A DNA stretch of 64,000 bases from Bacteroides zhangwenhongii (GTDB taxonomy: Bacteria > Bacteroidota > Bacteroidia > Bacteroidales > Bacteroidaceae). The number at the start of each line of letters is the position of its first letter. Positions within the stretch are counted from its first letter, which is position 1. This document shows positions 17,028 through 26,536 of the stretch, piece after piece. The position numbers were made by a program, and so were the translations under genes. The stretch spans positions 434,001 through 498,000 of the forward strand of contig NZ_CP059856.1 in NCBI RefSeq assembly GCF_009193325.2, read 5' to 3'. The notes beneath the pieces are model-generated. The model was given only the letters and a program-made list of their open reading frames with translations. It had not been told where the DNA came from and searched no databases.

Positions 17028-17860
17028 CGGTTAGCTGTAACTATTCTATCTTTTCCAAATATGTCTTTTATAACACGAACACCACGATATTGGTTCATTT
17101 CAAGCATATATGCTATTTCCCGGCCAAACGCCCGGTTGATTTCAAAATAAAGTTTTCCTTCCGGCAGAAGCAACTCACGCCCCAGAGCGGCAATCCTGCG
17201 ATAAAACCGCAACGGGTCGTCATCGGGAACAAACAAAGCCAGTGCCGGTTCCCAATCGAGCACATTAGCTTCCATTTCATCTTTCTCCGCCTCAGTGACA
17301 TAAGGAGGGTTGCTTACAATGACATCAAACGACGGTGTCTTTTCCCAATCGTCAGATAAAACATCCCTTTGCCGAAACAGCACTCGGGATTCCAGTTCTT
17401 CGTTGTTTGTCCGGGCTATCGCTAATGCCTCTTCCGAAATATCCCAAGCTTCCACGTCGGCATCCGGAAGTCTCTTATCCAGAGAAATTGCAATGCATCC
17501 GCTTCCCGTACCTATATCTAATAGGTGATGTGCCCCCGGATTTTCATTGACGACCCAATCTACCAATTCCGCAGTTTCCGGACGGGGAATCAGCACCCCC
17601 GGAGCCACCTTGAACTTCCTCCCACCAAATTCCGCAAAGCCGCGAATGTACTGTATCGGCTCATTTTTCTGTAAACGGAATATAATGTTTTCTAATTCAC
17701 GCTCTTTGCATTCGGATAAAATCATATCTTTGCCCAAGTAAATATCGAGCGGATCGAACCCGAGCATATCGCAACAAATCATCATCGTAAGGGCTTTAAG
17801 CTCTTCCGGCGGATAGATATCACGCAGAGATTGGCGAATGCGGGTGGAGATACGATTCAT
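17024..17860 (-). CDS. prmC: Peptide chain release factor N5-glutamine methyltransferase
   Basis: A 278-aa SAM-dependent enzyme that methylates the GGQ glutamine of release factors. The amino-terminal helical domain is followed by motif I DIGTGSGCIA (about 115-124) and the catalytic NPPY (about 184-187). Length is typical. It is divergent from ribD, with 54 bp between the chosen starts. Confidence 0.95.
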   Translation of the reverse strand: MNRISTRIRQSLRDIYPPEELKALTMMICCDMLGFDPLDIYLGKDMILSECKERELENIIFRLQKNEPIQYIRGFAEFGGRKFKVAPGVLIPRPETAELVDWVVNENPGAHHLLDIGTGSGCIAISLDKRLPDADVEAWDISEEALAIARTNNEELESRVLFRQRDVLSDDWEKTPSFDVIVSNPPYVTEAEKDEMEANVLDWEPALALFVPDDDPLRFYRRIAALGRELLLPEGKLYFEINRAFGREIAYMLEMNQYRGVRVIKDIFGKDRIVTANR

Positions 17861-17914
17861 ACATTTACAGTTTCGGAGTGCAAAAGTAAGAATAATATAG
17901 CGAAGAGTACCAAA

Positions 17915-18952
17915 ATGGAAGAAGAAAAATACATGAGACGTTGTATTGAGCTCGCAAAGAACGGGTTATGCAACGTAGCACCCAATCCGATGGTAGGGGC
18001 TGTTATCGTATGCGACGGGCGCATTATCGGTGAAGGTTATCATGTCCGTTGCGGAGAAGCGCATGCCGAAGTCAATGCAATCCGCTCCGTCAAGGATGAG
18101 TCTTTATTGAAACGTTCGACAATCTATGTCAGTCTGGAGCCTTGTTCCCACTATGGTAAAACACCTCCCTGTGCAGACTTGATTATCGAAAAGCAAATTC
18201 CGCGTATCGTCATTGGTTGCCGGGATCCTTTTTCCAAAGTAGCCGGACGAGGGATTCAGAAACTACAGAATGCCGGGCGGGAAGTTATAGTCGGTGTGCT
18301 GGAAGAAGAATGCCTGCATCTGATCCGCCGTTTTATCACTTTCAACACGCTCCGCCGACCTTTTATTACTCTTAAGTGGGCTGAATCGGCCGACCGATTC
18401 ATTGACATAGAGCGAATTGATGGGAATCCTGTCCTTCTCTCCTCCCCTCTTACGTCAATGTTGGTACATAAAAAAAGAGCGGAGAATACAGCTATTATGG
18501 TAGGAAGACGGACAGCCTTGCTGGATAATCCCTCTCTGACGGTACGCAACTGGTATGGACGTAACCCTATACGTATTGTTTTAGACTGCAACCTTTCTCT
18601 TCCGAATGATCTGCAAATATTCAACGGAGAGGTCCCGACATTAGTTTTCACAGAGAAAGAACATCCGGAAGAAAAGAGTGTCAGCTATATAACTATTGAT
18701 TTTGCTCATAACCCTCTGAACCAGATTATGAAAGAGTTATATCAACGAAATATACAATCATTGTTGGTAGAAGGCGGAAGCCAACTGCTGCAATCATTCA
18801 TTGACAATGAATTATGGGATGAAGCTTATATAGAGAAGTGCCCCAAGCGGTTATATTCCGGTGTTAAAGCACCTGAAATAAGCAATAATTTTAGTTACTC
18901 GACCGAAGAACACTTCGGAAGACAAATTTGGTATTATGTTCATCGGATTTAG
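17915..18952 (+). CDS. ribD: Bifunctional riboflavin deaminase/reductase RibD
   Basis: A 345-aa enzyme for the second and third steps of riboflavin synthesis. The deaminase half (1-145) has the zinc motifs HAEVNAI and PCSHYGKTPPCADL. The reductase half (150-345) has RPFITLKWAESADRFI and LLVEGGSQLLQSFI. An upstream in-frame start at 17831 would overlap prmC, and similarity begins at MEEEKYMRRCIELA, so I use 17915. Confidence 0.95.
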   Translation: MEEEKYMRRCIELAKNGLCNVAPNPMVGAVIVCDGRIIGEGYHVRCGEAHAEVNAIRSVKDESLLKRSTIYVSLEPCSHYGKTPPCADLIIEKQIPRIVIGCRDPFSKVAGRGIQKLQNAGREVIVGVLEEECLHLIRRFITFNTLRRPFITLKWAESADRFIDIERIDGNPVLLSSPLTSMLVHKKRAENTAIMVGRRTALLDNPSLTVRNWYGRNPIRIVLDCNLSLPNDLQIFNGEVPTLVFTEKEHPEEKSVSYITIDFAHNPLNQIMKELYQRNIQSLLVEGGSQLLQSFIDNELWDEAYIEKCPKRLYSGVKAPEISNNFSYSTEEHFGRQIWYYVHRI

Positions 18953-19058
18953 CTAAAATAGTCCTATTCAGGGAGTTTTACGTCGATAAAAACAGTGTTA
19001 TTATCTATAATTTTATATAAAACTTACCTGTAATGTTCATTATCGGGAAAAATGTTTC

Positions 19059-19066
19059 TATTTTTG
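19059..19066 (+). promoter_or_regulatory. -7 element of the DUF6242-uppS-bamA cluster
   Basis: TATTTTTG matches TAnnTTTG, 29 bp before the DUF6242 gene. No clear -33 TTTG is seen. Confidence 0.4.
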
Positions 19067-19094
19067 CAACTTGTAAATAAACACAATCTTTCAA

Positions 19095-20717
19095 ATGAGA
19101 ATAAAGTTTTTATCATTCATTGCGAGTTTTTTCATGGTGTCATTCGTTATAACGTCATGCCTTGATGACGATAATGACATAGAATATAGCCCGGATGCAA
19201 CTATACATGCATTTGAACTTGATACAATAGGCTATGGAATATCCTACAAGTTCACTATTGACCAGCAAAAAGGTCTGATCTATAATCAAGATTCACTTCC
19301 TGTTCATGCAGATACGATTATCGATAGAATATTGATTAAGACTCTGACGACTGCTTCCGGTGTTGTCACTATGAAAGACAAAGAAGGAAGAGACTCCATT
19401 ATCAATATCAGCGACTCACTAGACCTCCGCAAAAAATTAGAAATTAAGGTATGGTCTACTGAGGCATTGGCGGGAATAGCACCCGACAAAGTAAAGACAT
19501 ATACTATTGATGTCAGAGTGCACAAGCATGATCCGGATTCTTTAAGTTGGGGATATGTCGGAGAAGCAGATAATAATATCAATATCAAGCGTCAAAGATC
19601 CATTATTCTAGGTGCACACATTCTTACTTATGCAGAAACTGATAACGAATTAAAAGTATACAAGAACTTTGTCAATGAATTAAACAATTGGTCTACTGCC
19701 AATTCATTAGCAGGATTGGAAAGTAGCATAACCACTTTGCCCACTTCGATCATTGAATTCAAAAACAAGTTATATGCTACATTTAAGTCCGATAATACAG
19801 TAACAGCTTATACATCAGAAGATGGAATCACTTGGACTAAATTAACCACTTTAACTGGTATTGAACTTTTCTTAGCTCCTATCAAAGATAACATTGACCA
19901 AACTAAAGACAAAATTAGTTATATTAAGAAGGTTAGCGATGAGAAGTACGTATTCTCTACTAGTACTAATGGGATAGACGAAGACTATGCAGCATACGAT
20001 AAGCATAAAGAGTATCTAAATCAAAAAGAAGTAAAATTATTCCCGAATATAATTACCTCTTATACAAATTATGAGAACCGCAATGGAACAGAAGGTGTTC
20101 TTTTGATTGGTGAATCAGAAAAGGCGACCACTATATCCGATGATGGAAAAGATGTCGAAATAGCCGTTGCATGGGGATATTCAGAGGAAAAGTTGGAAGT
20201 TGAGCAACTAAGTTCAGATGGACAGCTCGTTTTAGATGAAGCCAACGAGCCTGTCAAAGTGAACATAATAATAAGCAGATGGGTGGACCTCCCTGCCGGT
20301 TCAAGCAATTCATATTGTCCTAAGCTAAACAATCCTACTATTATTCATTATAATTCTCAATTCTATTTATTTGGAAATGAATTTGATTCATTCTATGTTT
20401 CTCAGTCTGGTCGTGATTGGAAAAAAGCTAATAAGAAATTCTCATTTCCATATCAAGATTGGTCTAAGGAAAATAATGGATATGATCCTATCAAATTCCC
20501 TGAGTTTAGAGGAAGAACTAACTATTCTATGGTAGTAGATATGACAAAAGATGGCTTAGGCAGAGCGAATAATTATTTAATATTCATATTCGGTAAAGAA
20601 GATAATATAAGTATTAAACAAGAAGAAAATGTTCAATACAGTCATGATTCAGAAATCTGGCGTGCACGCTTAAACCAATTATGGTTTGATAAGGATCCCG
20701 AGCATGCAGGTCAATAA
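19095..20717 (+). CDS. DUF6242-type lipoprotein of unknown function
   Basis: A 540-aa lipoprotein (lipobox VITSC, Cys about 22, followed by LDDDND). I recognise the family as DUF6242, common in Bacteroides, with no known biochemical role. The amino-terminal 130 residues look like a beta-sandwich. The rest has repeated motifs such as SSDGQLVL, FYVSQSGRDWKKA and FGNEFDSFY that suggest a beta-propeller. It lies 26 bp ahead of uppS and leads a run of envelope genes (uppS, bamA, ompH x2), which hints at an envelope role by context only. AT-rich composition is higher than in its neighbours. Confidence 0.82.
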   Translation: MRIKFLSFIASFFMVSFVITSCLDDDNDIEYSPDATIHAFELDTIGYGISYKFTIDQQKGLIYNQDSLPVHADTIIDRILIKTLTTASGVVTMKDKEGRDSIINISDSLDLRKKLEIKVWSTEALAGIAPDKVKTYTIDVRVHKHDPDSLSWGYVGEADNNINIKRQRSIILGAHILTYAETDNELKVYKNFVNELNNWSTANSLAGLESSITTLPTSIIEFKNKLYATFKSDNTVTAYTSEDGITWTKLTTLTGIELFLAPIKDNIDQTKDKISYIKKVSDEKYVFSTSTNGIDEDYAAYDKHKEYLNQKEVKLFPNIITSYTNYENRNGTEGVLLIGESEKATTISDDGKDVEIAVAWGYSEEKLEVEQLSSDGQLVLDEANEPVKVNIIISRWVDLPAGSSNSYCPKLNNPTIIHYNSQFYLFGNEFDSFYVSQSGRDWKKANKKFSFPYQDWSKENNGYDPIKFPEFRGRTNYSMVVDMTKDGLGRANNYLIFIFGKEDNISIKQEENVQYSHDSEIWRARLNQLWFDKDPEHAGQ

Positions 20718-20743
20718 TAAACGCATACGTTTAAAATAGAAAA

Positions 20744-21478
20744 ATGTCCTATATAGAGCAAATAGACAAAACTCGGATACCCCAACACGTAGCCATCATC
20801 ATGGATGGCAACGGAAGATGGGCAAAGCAACGGGGAAAAGAACGTACTTACGGTCACCACGCAGGCGCAGAAACGGTACAGAGAATTACCGAAGATGCAG
20901 CCCGTCTGGGAATCAAGTACCTCACTTTGTATACTTTCTCCACCGAGAACTGGAATCGTCCGCAAGAGGAAGTTACGGCACTGATGAATCTATTGCTGGA
21001 TTCTATTAAGGAAGAGACATTGATGAAAAACAATCTCCGCTTCAATGTAATCGGTGACTTAAAGAAATTGCCGGTTGAAGTCCAGGATAGTTTAACATCA
21101 TGCATAGATCATTCCGCAAAAAACACGGGAATGTGTCTAGTGTTGGCACTTAGCTACTCTTCACGCTGGGAAATAACCGAAGCAGTCCGACAAATAGCTA
21201 CGAAGATTAAAGAAGGAGATTTATCTCCTGAACAGATAACAGACGAATGCATCGCATCACATCTGAATACTAATTTTATGCCCGATCCGGATTTATTAAT
21301 CCGCACGGGAGGCGAAATCCGACTAAGCAATTACCTGTTATGGCAATGTGCTTATTCGGAACTTTATTTTTGTGACATCTTTTGGCCGGATTTCGACAAA
21401 GAAGAACTCTATAAAGCCGTTTGCGAATATCAACAGCGGGAACGACGATTCGGTAAAACCAGTGAACAAATCAGCTAA
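20744..21478 (+). CDS. uppS: Isoprenyl transferase (undecaprenyl diphosphate synthase)
   Basis: A 244-aa cis-prenyltransferase making the lipid carrier for peptidoglycan and surface glycans. Conserved blocks are [17 protein letters not shown] (about 14-30), [13 protein letters not shown] (about 66-78) and the carboxy-terminal [19 protein letters not shown]. The Asp in IIMDGNGRW is the catalytic metal ligand. It precedes bamA by 30 bp. Confidence 0.97.
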   Translation: MSYIEQIDKTRIPQHVAIIMDGNGRWAKQRGKERTYGHHAGAETVQRITEDAARLGIKYLTLYTFSTENWNRPQEEVTALMNLLLDSIKEETLMKNNLRFNVIGDLKKLPVEVQDSLTSCIDHSAKNTGMCLVLALSYSSRWEITEAVRQIATKIKEGDLSPEQITDECIASHLNTNFMPDPDLLIRTGGEIRLSNYLLWQCAYSELYFCDIFWPDFDKEELYKAVCEYQQRERRFGKTSEQIS

Positions 21479-21508
21479 TATAACTCGAAACATCAAATTA
21501 TAACATAA

Positions 21509-24163
21509 ATGCATTATCGTATTTCCTTTATATTCATAACGTTTATCTGCCTGTTCAGTTTTGCAACAACAGGTATTGCGCAAAATGCCAACACTGATGA
21601 AGACTCGAAACCTGTCATCTTATACTCTGGAACACCCAAAAAGTATGAGATAGCGGATATCAAGGTCGAAGGCGTGAAGAATTATGAAGACTATGTATTG
21701 ATTGGACTATCCGGTCTGTCGGTAGGACAAACAATTACTGTGCCGGGTGACGAAATCACCGGAGCAATCAAGCGTTATTGGCGTCATGGCTTGTTCTCAA
21801 ACGTACAAATCACAGCCGAAAAGATAGAAGGCAACAAAATCTGGTTGAAAATCAGTCTGACACAGCGTCCCCGAATCTCTGAGGTACGCTATCATGGCGT
21901 TAAGAAGTCAGAGCGTACCGATTTGGAAGGTAAGTTGGGAATGGTGAAGGGTATGCAGATTACACCGAATACCGTAGACCGGGCCAAGACATTGATTAAG
22001 CGCTATTTTGACGATAAAGGTTTTAAGAATGCAGAAGTTATCATCGCACAAAAAGATGATCCTTCCAGCGAGAACCAAGTAATTGTGGACATCGACATTG
22101 ACAAGAAAGAGAAAGTAAAAGTTCACGAAATCAAAATTGTTGGAAATACGGCAATCAAAGCTTCCAAGCTGAAACGAGTAATGAAGAAAACCAATGAAAA
22201 AGGGAAACTTCGTAACTTGTTCCGCACGAAGAAATTCGTACCGGAAAACTATGAAGCGGATAAGCAACTTATCATTGACAAATATAATGAGCTGGGTTAT
22301 CGTGATGCAGTTATCAGAAAAGACAGTATCTCACAATACGACGAGAAAACAGTTAATGTTTATCTCGATATCGACGAAGGTCAGAAATACTATCTCCGTA
22401 ACGTGACTTGGGTGGGTAATACACTGTATCCTTCAGAACAGTTGGACTTCCTTCTGCGTATGAAAAAAGGAGATGTGTACAACCAAAAGTTGCTGAACGA
22501 ACGTATCTCTACAGATGATGACGCTATCGGTAACTTATACTACAACAACGGTTATCTGTTCTACAACCTCGATCCGGTAGAAGTGAACATTGTAGGCGAC
22601 TCTATCGACCTGGAAATGAGAATCTATGAAGGCCGTCAGGCTACTATCAATAAGATCAACATCAGCGGTAACGACCGTCTGTATGAAAATGTAGTCCGTC
22701 GTGAACTTCGTATCCGTCCGGGACAGTTGTTCAGCAAAGAAGACTTGATGCGTTCTTTGCGTGAAATCCAGCAGATGGGACACTTTGACCCCGAAAAACT
22801 TCAGCCGGATATTCAACCGGACCCGATGAACGGAACGGTTGATATAGGCCTGCCGTTGACTTCCAAAGCCAATGACCAGGTGGAATTCTCTGCCGGTTGG
22901 GGACAAACGGGTATTATCGGTAAACTGAGTCTGAAGTTCACCAACTTCTCTGTTGCCAACTTGCTGCATCCGGGTGAGAATTATCGCGGTATCCTGCCGC
23001 AAGGTGACGGACAAACACTGACTATCAGCGGACAGACGAATGCCAAATACTACCAATCATACAGTATTTCATTCTTCGATCCTTGGTTTGGCGGCAAACG
23101 TCCGAACTCATTCTCTGTTTCGGCGTTCTTCTCCGTACAGACAGATATCAGTAGCCGTTACTACAACTCCAGCTACTTTAACAACTACTATAACAGTATG
23201 TATAGCGGTTATGGCGGTTATGGTATGTACAACTATGGTAATTACAACAACTACGAAAACTATTATGACCCCGACAAGTCGATCAAGATGTGGGGACTTT
23301 CCGTTGGTTGGGGTAAACGTCTGAAATGGCCGGATGACTATTTCACCCTTTCTGCCGAGTTGGCTTACCAACGTTACAATTTGAAAGACTGGCAGTACTT
23401 CCCGGTAACGAACGGTAAATGTAATGACCTCAGCCTTTCATTGACTTTGGCACGTAACTCTATTGACAACCCAATCTTCCCGCGTTCGGGTTCGGATTTC
23501 TCATTGTCAGTACAGTTCACACCGCCTTACTCATTAATGGACGGCAAAGACTATAAAGGATATTACAGCAATCCTGAAACAGGAACCATTACTCAAGACA
23601 ATATGAACAAGCTTCATAAATGGGTAGAATACCACAAATGGAAATTCAAAGGCAAAACATATACTCCGTTGATGGACCCGGTTGCACATCCGAAATGTCT
23701 TGTATTGATGACCCGTACGGAATTCGGTTTGTTGGGACACTACAACGAGTTCAAAAAGTCACCGTTCGGTACATTCGACGTTGGTGGTGACGGTATGACC
23801 GGTTATTCAACTTATGCAACCGAAAGTATTGCCTTACGTGGTTACGAAAACAGTTCATTGACACCATACGGTTCGGAAGGTTACGCTTATGCACGTCTCG
23901 GAATTGAATTAAGATATCCGCTCATGCTGGAAACAAGTACTAACATTTATGTGTTAGGTTTCTTGGAAGCCGGTAATGCTTGGCATGATATCAAGAAATT
24001 CAATCCGTTCGACTTGAAACGTTCCGCCGGTGTCGGCGTTCGTATCTTCCTGCCGATGATTGGTATGATGGGTATTGACTGGGGTTACGGTTTCGACCAA
24101 GTATTAGGTTCTAAACAATATGGAGGAAGCCAATTCCACTTTATCTTAGGACAAGAATTCTAA
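21509..24163 (+). CDS. bamA: Outer membrane protein assembly factor BamA
   Basis: An 884-aa core component of the beta-barrel assembly machine. It has a signal peptide to about residue 24, then five POTRA domains (about 43-420; YEIADIKVEGVKNYEDYVL, HEIKIVGNTAIKASKLK, ATINKINISGNDRLYENVV), and a 16-strand barrel from about 450 to the end. The barrel has conserved blocks PRSGSDFSLSVQFTPPY and LRGYENSSLTPYG, and ends in FHFILGQEF. Residues about 551-588 form an unusual Tyr/Asn/Gly-rich stretch, probably an extracellular loop. It overlaps the next reading frame by one base. Confidence 0.95.
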   Translation: MHYRISFIFITFICLFSFATTGIAQNANTDEDSKPVILYSGTPKKYEIADIKVEGVKNYEDYVLIGLSGLSVGQTITVPGDEITGAIKRYWRHGLFSNVQITAEKIEGNKIWLKISLTQRPRISEVRYHGVKKSERTDLEGKLGMVKGMQITPNTVDRAKTLIKRYFDDKGFKNAEVIIAQKDDPSSENQVIVDIDIDKKEKVKVHEIKIVGNTAIKASKLKRVMKKTNEKGKLRNLFRTKKFVPENYEADKQLIIDKYNELGYRDAVIRKDSISQYDEKTVNVYLDIDEGQKYYLRNVTWVGNTLYPSEQLDFLLRMKKGDVYNQKLLNERISTDDDAIGNLYYNNGYLFYNLDPVEVNIVGDSIDLEMRIYEGRQATINKINISGNDRLYENVVRRELRIRPGQLFSKEDLMRSLREIQQMGHFDPEKLQPDIQPDPMNGTVDIGLPLTSKANDQVEFSAGWGQTGIIGKLSLKFTNFSVANLLHPGENYRGILPQGDGQTLTISGQTNAKYYQSYSISFFDPWFGGKRPNSFSVSAFFSVQTDISSRYYNSSYFNNYYNSMYSGYGGYGMYNYGNYNNYENYYDPDKSIKMWGLSVGWGKRLKWPDDYFTLSAELAYQRYNLKDWQYFPVTNGKCNDLSLSLTLARNSIDNPIFPRSGSDFSLSVQFTPPYSLMDGKDYKGYYSNPETGTITQDNMNKLHKWVEYHKWKFKGKTYTPLMDPVAHPKCLVLMTRTEFGLLGHYNEFKKSPFGTFDVGGDGMTGYSTYATESIALRGYENSSLTPYGSEGYAYARLGIELRYPLMLETSTNIYVLGFLEAGNAWHDIKKFNPFDLKRSAGVGVRIFLPMIGMMGIDWGYGFDQVLGSKQYGGSQFHFILGQEF

Positions 24164-24186
24164 TGTATCACCAAAAACTAAACGTT

Positions 24187-24702
24187 ATGAGAAAGTCTGT
24201 TCTATTAATCATGATGCTGGTTGCCGTCAGTATGGCAGCCAACGCACAAAAATTTGCACTGATCGATACGGAATATATCATGAAAAATATTCCGCCCGCT
24301 CAAAGCGCTAACGAGCAAATGCAACAAGCTACGAAAAAATACCAGAGCGAAGTAGAAGCTTTGGCAAAAGAAGCTCAGAAGATGTTTCAGGATTATCAAG
24401 CGAAATCCTCCACTCTCTCTGCCGCTCAAAAGACAAAGAAAGAAGATGAAATCGTAGCCAAAGAAAAAGCGGCTGCCGAGTTGAAGCGCAACTATTTCGG
24501 TCCGGAAGGTGAATTGGCCAAGATGAGAGACAAGCTGATCACTCCAATTCAGGATGATATTTACGAAGCGGTAAAAGCCATTTCACAACAATATGGATAT
24601 GATCTGGTAGTCGACAGGGCCTCTGCGGCAGGCATCATTTTTGCCAATCCGCGCATCGATATTAGCGATGAAATACTAAGAAAACTAGGATATTCAAATT
24701 AA
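24187..24702 (+). CDS. OmpH/Skp-family periplasmic chaperone (first copy)
   Basis: A 171-aa periplasmic chaperone that guards unfolded outer-membrane proteins on the way to BamA. It has a signal peptide MRKSVLLIMMLVAVSMAANA, then a long charged coiled coil (about 50-120) and the closing beta strand YDLVVDRASAAGIIF. I choose the start MRKSVLLI at 24187, because the upstream ATG at 24163 would put extra residues ahead of the signal peptide. It is part of the uppS-bamA-ompH-ompH operon. Confidence 0.92.
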   Translation: MRKSVLLIMMLVAVSMAANAQKFALIDTEYIMKNIPPAQSANEQMQQATKKYQSEVEALAKEAQKMFQDYQAKSSTLSAAQKTKKEDEIVAKEKAAAELKRNYFGPEGELAKMRDKLITPIQDDIYEAVKAISQQYGYDLVVDRASAAGIIFANPRIDISDEILRKLGYSN

Positions 24703-24758
24703 TTTCATACATTTGCATCCGGAAATAACTAAAAATCATTCAAATAAATTATAGAACT

Positions 24759-25274
24759 ATGCTTAAAAAAATTGCACTTGTAATGTTGCTTGCACTCCCA
24801 ATGGGTGTATTTGCACAGAACCTGAAATTCGGTCATATTAATGCGCAGGAGATTATCACTGTAATGCCGGAATTTACGAAGGCACAAAATGATATCCAGA
24901 CATTAGAAAAACAACTGACTGCCGAACTTCAAAGAACTCAGGAAGAATTCAACAAAAAATATCAGGAATTCCAACAGGCTATGGCCAAAGACTCTCTTCC
25001 GGCTAACATCGCTGAAAGAAGACAAAAAGAGTTGCAGGACATGATGCAGAGACAGGAACAATTCCAGCAAGACGCTCAGCAGCAGATGCAGAAAGCTCAG
25101 ACTGACGCAATGGCTCCTATCTACAAGAAACTGGATGATGCCATCAAAGCGGTAGGTGCTGCTGAAGGTGTTATCTACATCTTCGACCTTGCTAGAACTT
25201 CAATACCTTATGTAAACGAAGCGCAAAGTATCAACCTGACTAATAAGGTGAAAGCAAATCTTGGAATCAAATAA
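24759..25274 (+). CDS. OmpH/Skp-family periplasmic chaperone (second copy)
   Basis: A 171-aa paralogue of the preceding gene. It has signal peptide MLKKIALVMLLALPMGVFAQ, coiled coil about residues 45-125 rich in Gln/Glu (MMQRQEQFQQDAQQQMQKAQ), and closing VIYIFDLARTSIPYVNEA. Tandem ompH genes after bamA are common in Bacteroides. A very strong terminator follows. Confidence 0.92.
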   Translation: MLKKIALVMLLALPMGVFAQNLKFGHINAQEIITVMPEFTKAQNDIQTLEKQLTAELQRTQEEFNKKYQEFQQAMAKDSLPANIAERRQKELQDMMQRQEQFQQDAQQQMQKAQTDAMAPIYKKLDDAIKAVGAAEGVIYIFDLARTSIPYVNEAQSINLTNKVKANLGIK

Positions 25275-25300
25275 AAGAGAGTTCCAAGAAGCAAAAATAT

Positions 25301-25350
25301 AAAAAAGGGAACGAGAAAGAAGATTAATCTTCTTTCTCGTTCCCTTTTTT
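25301..25350 (+). terminator. 50-bp perfect palindrome terminator
   Basis: The 25 bases from AAAAAAGGGAACGAG to AAGATT pair without mismatch with the following 25, ending in TTTTTTT. It closes the bamA-ompH operon and sits just before the murI promoter. Confidence 0.92.
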
Positions 25351-25355
25351 TGGAG

Positions 25356-25363
25356 TACATTTG
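25356..25363 (+). promoter_or_regulatory. -7 element of murI
   Basis: TACATTTG matches TAnnTTTG, 22 bp before the murI start. Its -33 region falls inside the palindromic terminator. Confidence 0.45.
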
Positions 25364-25384
25364 CGTACATAAATACTGTATGTC

Positions 25385-26227
25385 ATGAATCAACATTTAT
25401 CCCATGCTCCCGGTCCTATCGGAGTATTTGACTCCGGCTATGGCGGGCTGACCATCTTAGATAAAATAAGAGAGGTACTTCCGGAATACGATTACATTTA
25501 TCTGGGAGACAATGCCCGTGCTCCATACGGGACACGTTCTTTTGAGGTCGTATACGAGTTTACCCGGCAAGCCGTAAGCAAACTATTCGACATGGGATGT
25601 CATCTGGTCATATTAGCGTGTAACACTGCGTCAGCCAAAGCTTTGCGTAGCATTCAAATGAACGATCTTCCCAATATAGATCCGGCTCGCCGCGTACTCG
25701 GAGTAATCCGTCCTACAGTGGAATGTATCGGAAATATCACCCAAAACCAGCATATCGGCATATTAGCTACAGCGGGTACTGTAAAGTCCGAATCTTATCC
25801 GTTGGAGATACATAAATTATTTCCGGATATCCGGGTGAGCGGAGTAGCGTGTCCGATGTGGGTATCGTTGGTGGAAAACAATGAATCACAAAACGAAGGA
25901 GCCGATTACTTTATCCGTAAATACATAGACCAACTACTGACAAAAGACCCGCTAATAGACACCGTGATTCTCGGATGCACGCACTTCCCCATACTCCTAC
26001 CCAAAATCCGGCAATACATTCCGGAACATATCAGCGTGATTTCGCAAGGCGAATATGTAGCTCAAAGTCTGAAAGACTATTTGAGGAGACATCCGGAAAT
26101 GGACGAGAAATGTACGAAAAACGGGAACTGCTCGTTTTACACGACAGAGGCGGAAGAGAAGTTCACTGAATCAGCTTCCACCTTCCTCCAACAGCAAATC
26201 CGTGTTAAACACATCACGCTTGAATAA
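25385..26227 (+). CDS. murI: Glutamate racemase
   Basis: A 280-aa enzyme that makes D-glutamate for peptidoglycan. Both catalytic cysteines are in their motifs: ACNTASA (about 79-85) and GCTHFPIL (about 198-205). The opening IGVFDSGYGGLTI is diagnostic. No signal peptide. Length is normal. Confidence 0.96.
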   Translation: MNQHLSHAPGPIGVFDSGYGGLTILDKIREVLPEYDYIYLGDNARAPYGTRSFEVVYEFTRQAVSKLFDMGCHLVILACNTASAKALRSIQMNDLPNIDPARRVLGVIRPTVECIGNITQNQHIGILATAGTVKSESYPLEIHKLFPDIRVSGVACPMWVSLVENNESQNEGADYFIRKYIDQLLTKDPLIDTVILGCTHFPILLPKIRQYIPEHISVISQGEYVAQSLKDYLRRHPEMDEKCTKNGNCSFYTTEAEEKFTESASTFLQQQIRVKHITLE

Positions 26228-26266
26228 ATTTTAATTGAAGGATAACCATTTGTCTTTCTTTTTTGT

Positions 26267-26274
26267 TATATTTG
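26267..26274 (+). promoter_or_regulatory. -7 element ahead of the DUF2007 gene
   Basis: TATATTTG matches TAnnTTTG, 28 bp before the DUF2007 start. A TTTG lies upstream at 26249, but the 14-base spacing is short. Confidence 0.4.
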
Positions 26275-26302
26275 TAGATAGCAACCCTTAATACATAAGA
26301 TC

Positions 26303-26536
26303 ATGAAAGAAAAGGATTATAGCAAGTCAATAGAGGTGTTCTCCGGCTCCCCGTGGGAAGCTGAAATCATCAAGGGTTTATTGGAAAGCAATGACATTCG
26401 TTGCGTTGTCAAAGACGGTATTATGGGAACGCTGGCCCCCTATATCGCTCCTGCTGTCTCTATCCTTGTCACAGAGGAGGAATATGAGGCCGCCACAGAG
26501 CTTATCAGAGCCCGGAACGAGAAAGATAGCGACTAA
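26303..26536 (+). CDS. DUF2007 domain protein
   Basis: A 77-aa protein of the DUF2007 family (putative signal-transducing protein). VFSGSPWEAEIIKGLLESNDI and the closing VTEEEYEAATELI are typical. No biochemical role is known. Its 3' end overlaps the 3' end of the convergent aminotransferase gene by 32 bp. Confidence 0.85.
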   Translation: MKEKDYSKSIEVFSGSPWEAEIIKGLLESNDIRCVVKDGIMGTLAPYIAPAVSILVTEEEYEAATELIRARNEKDSD

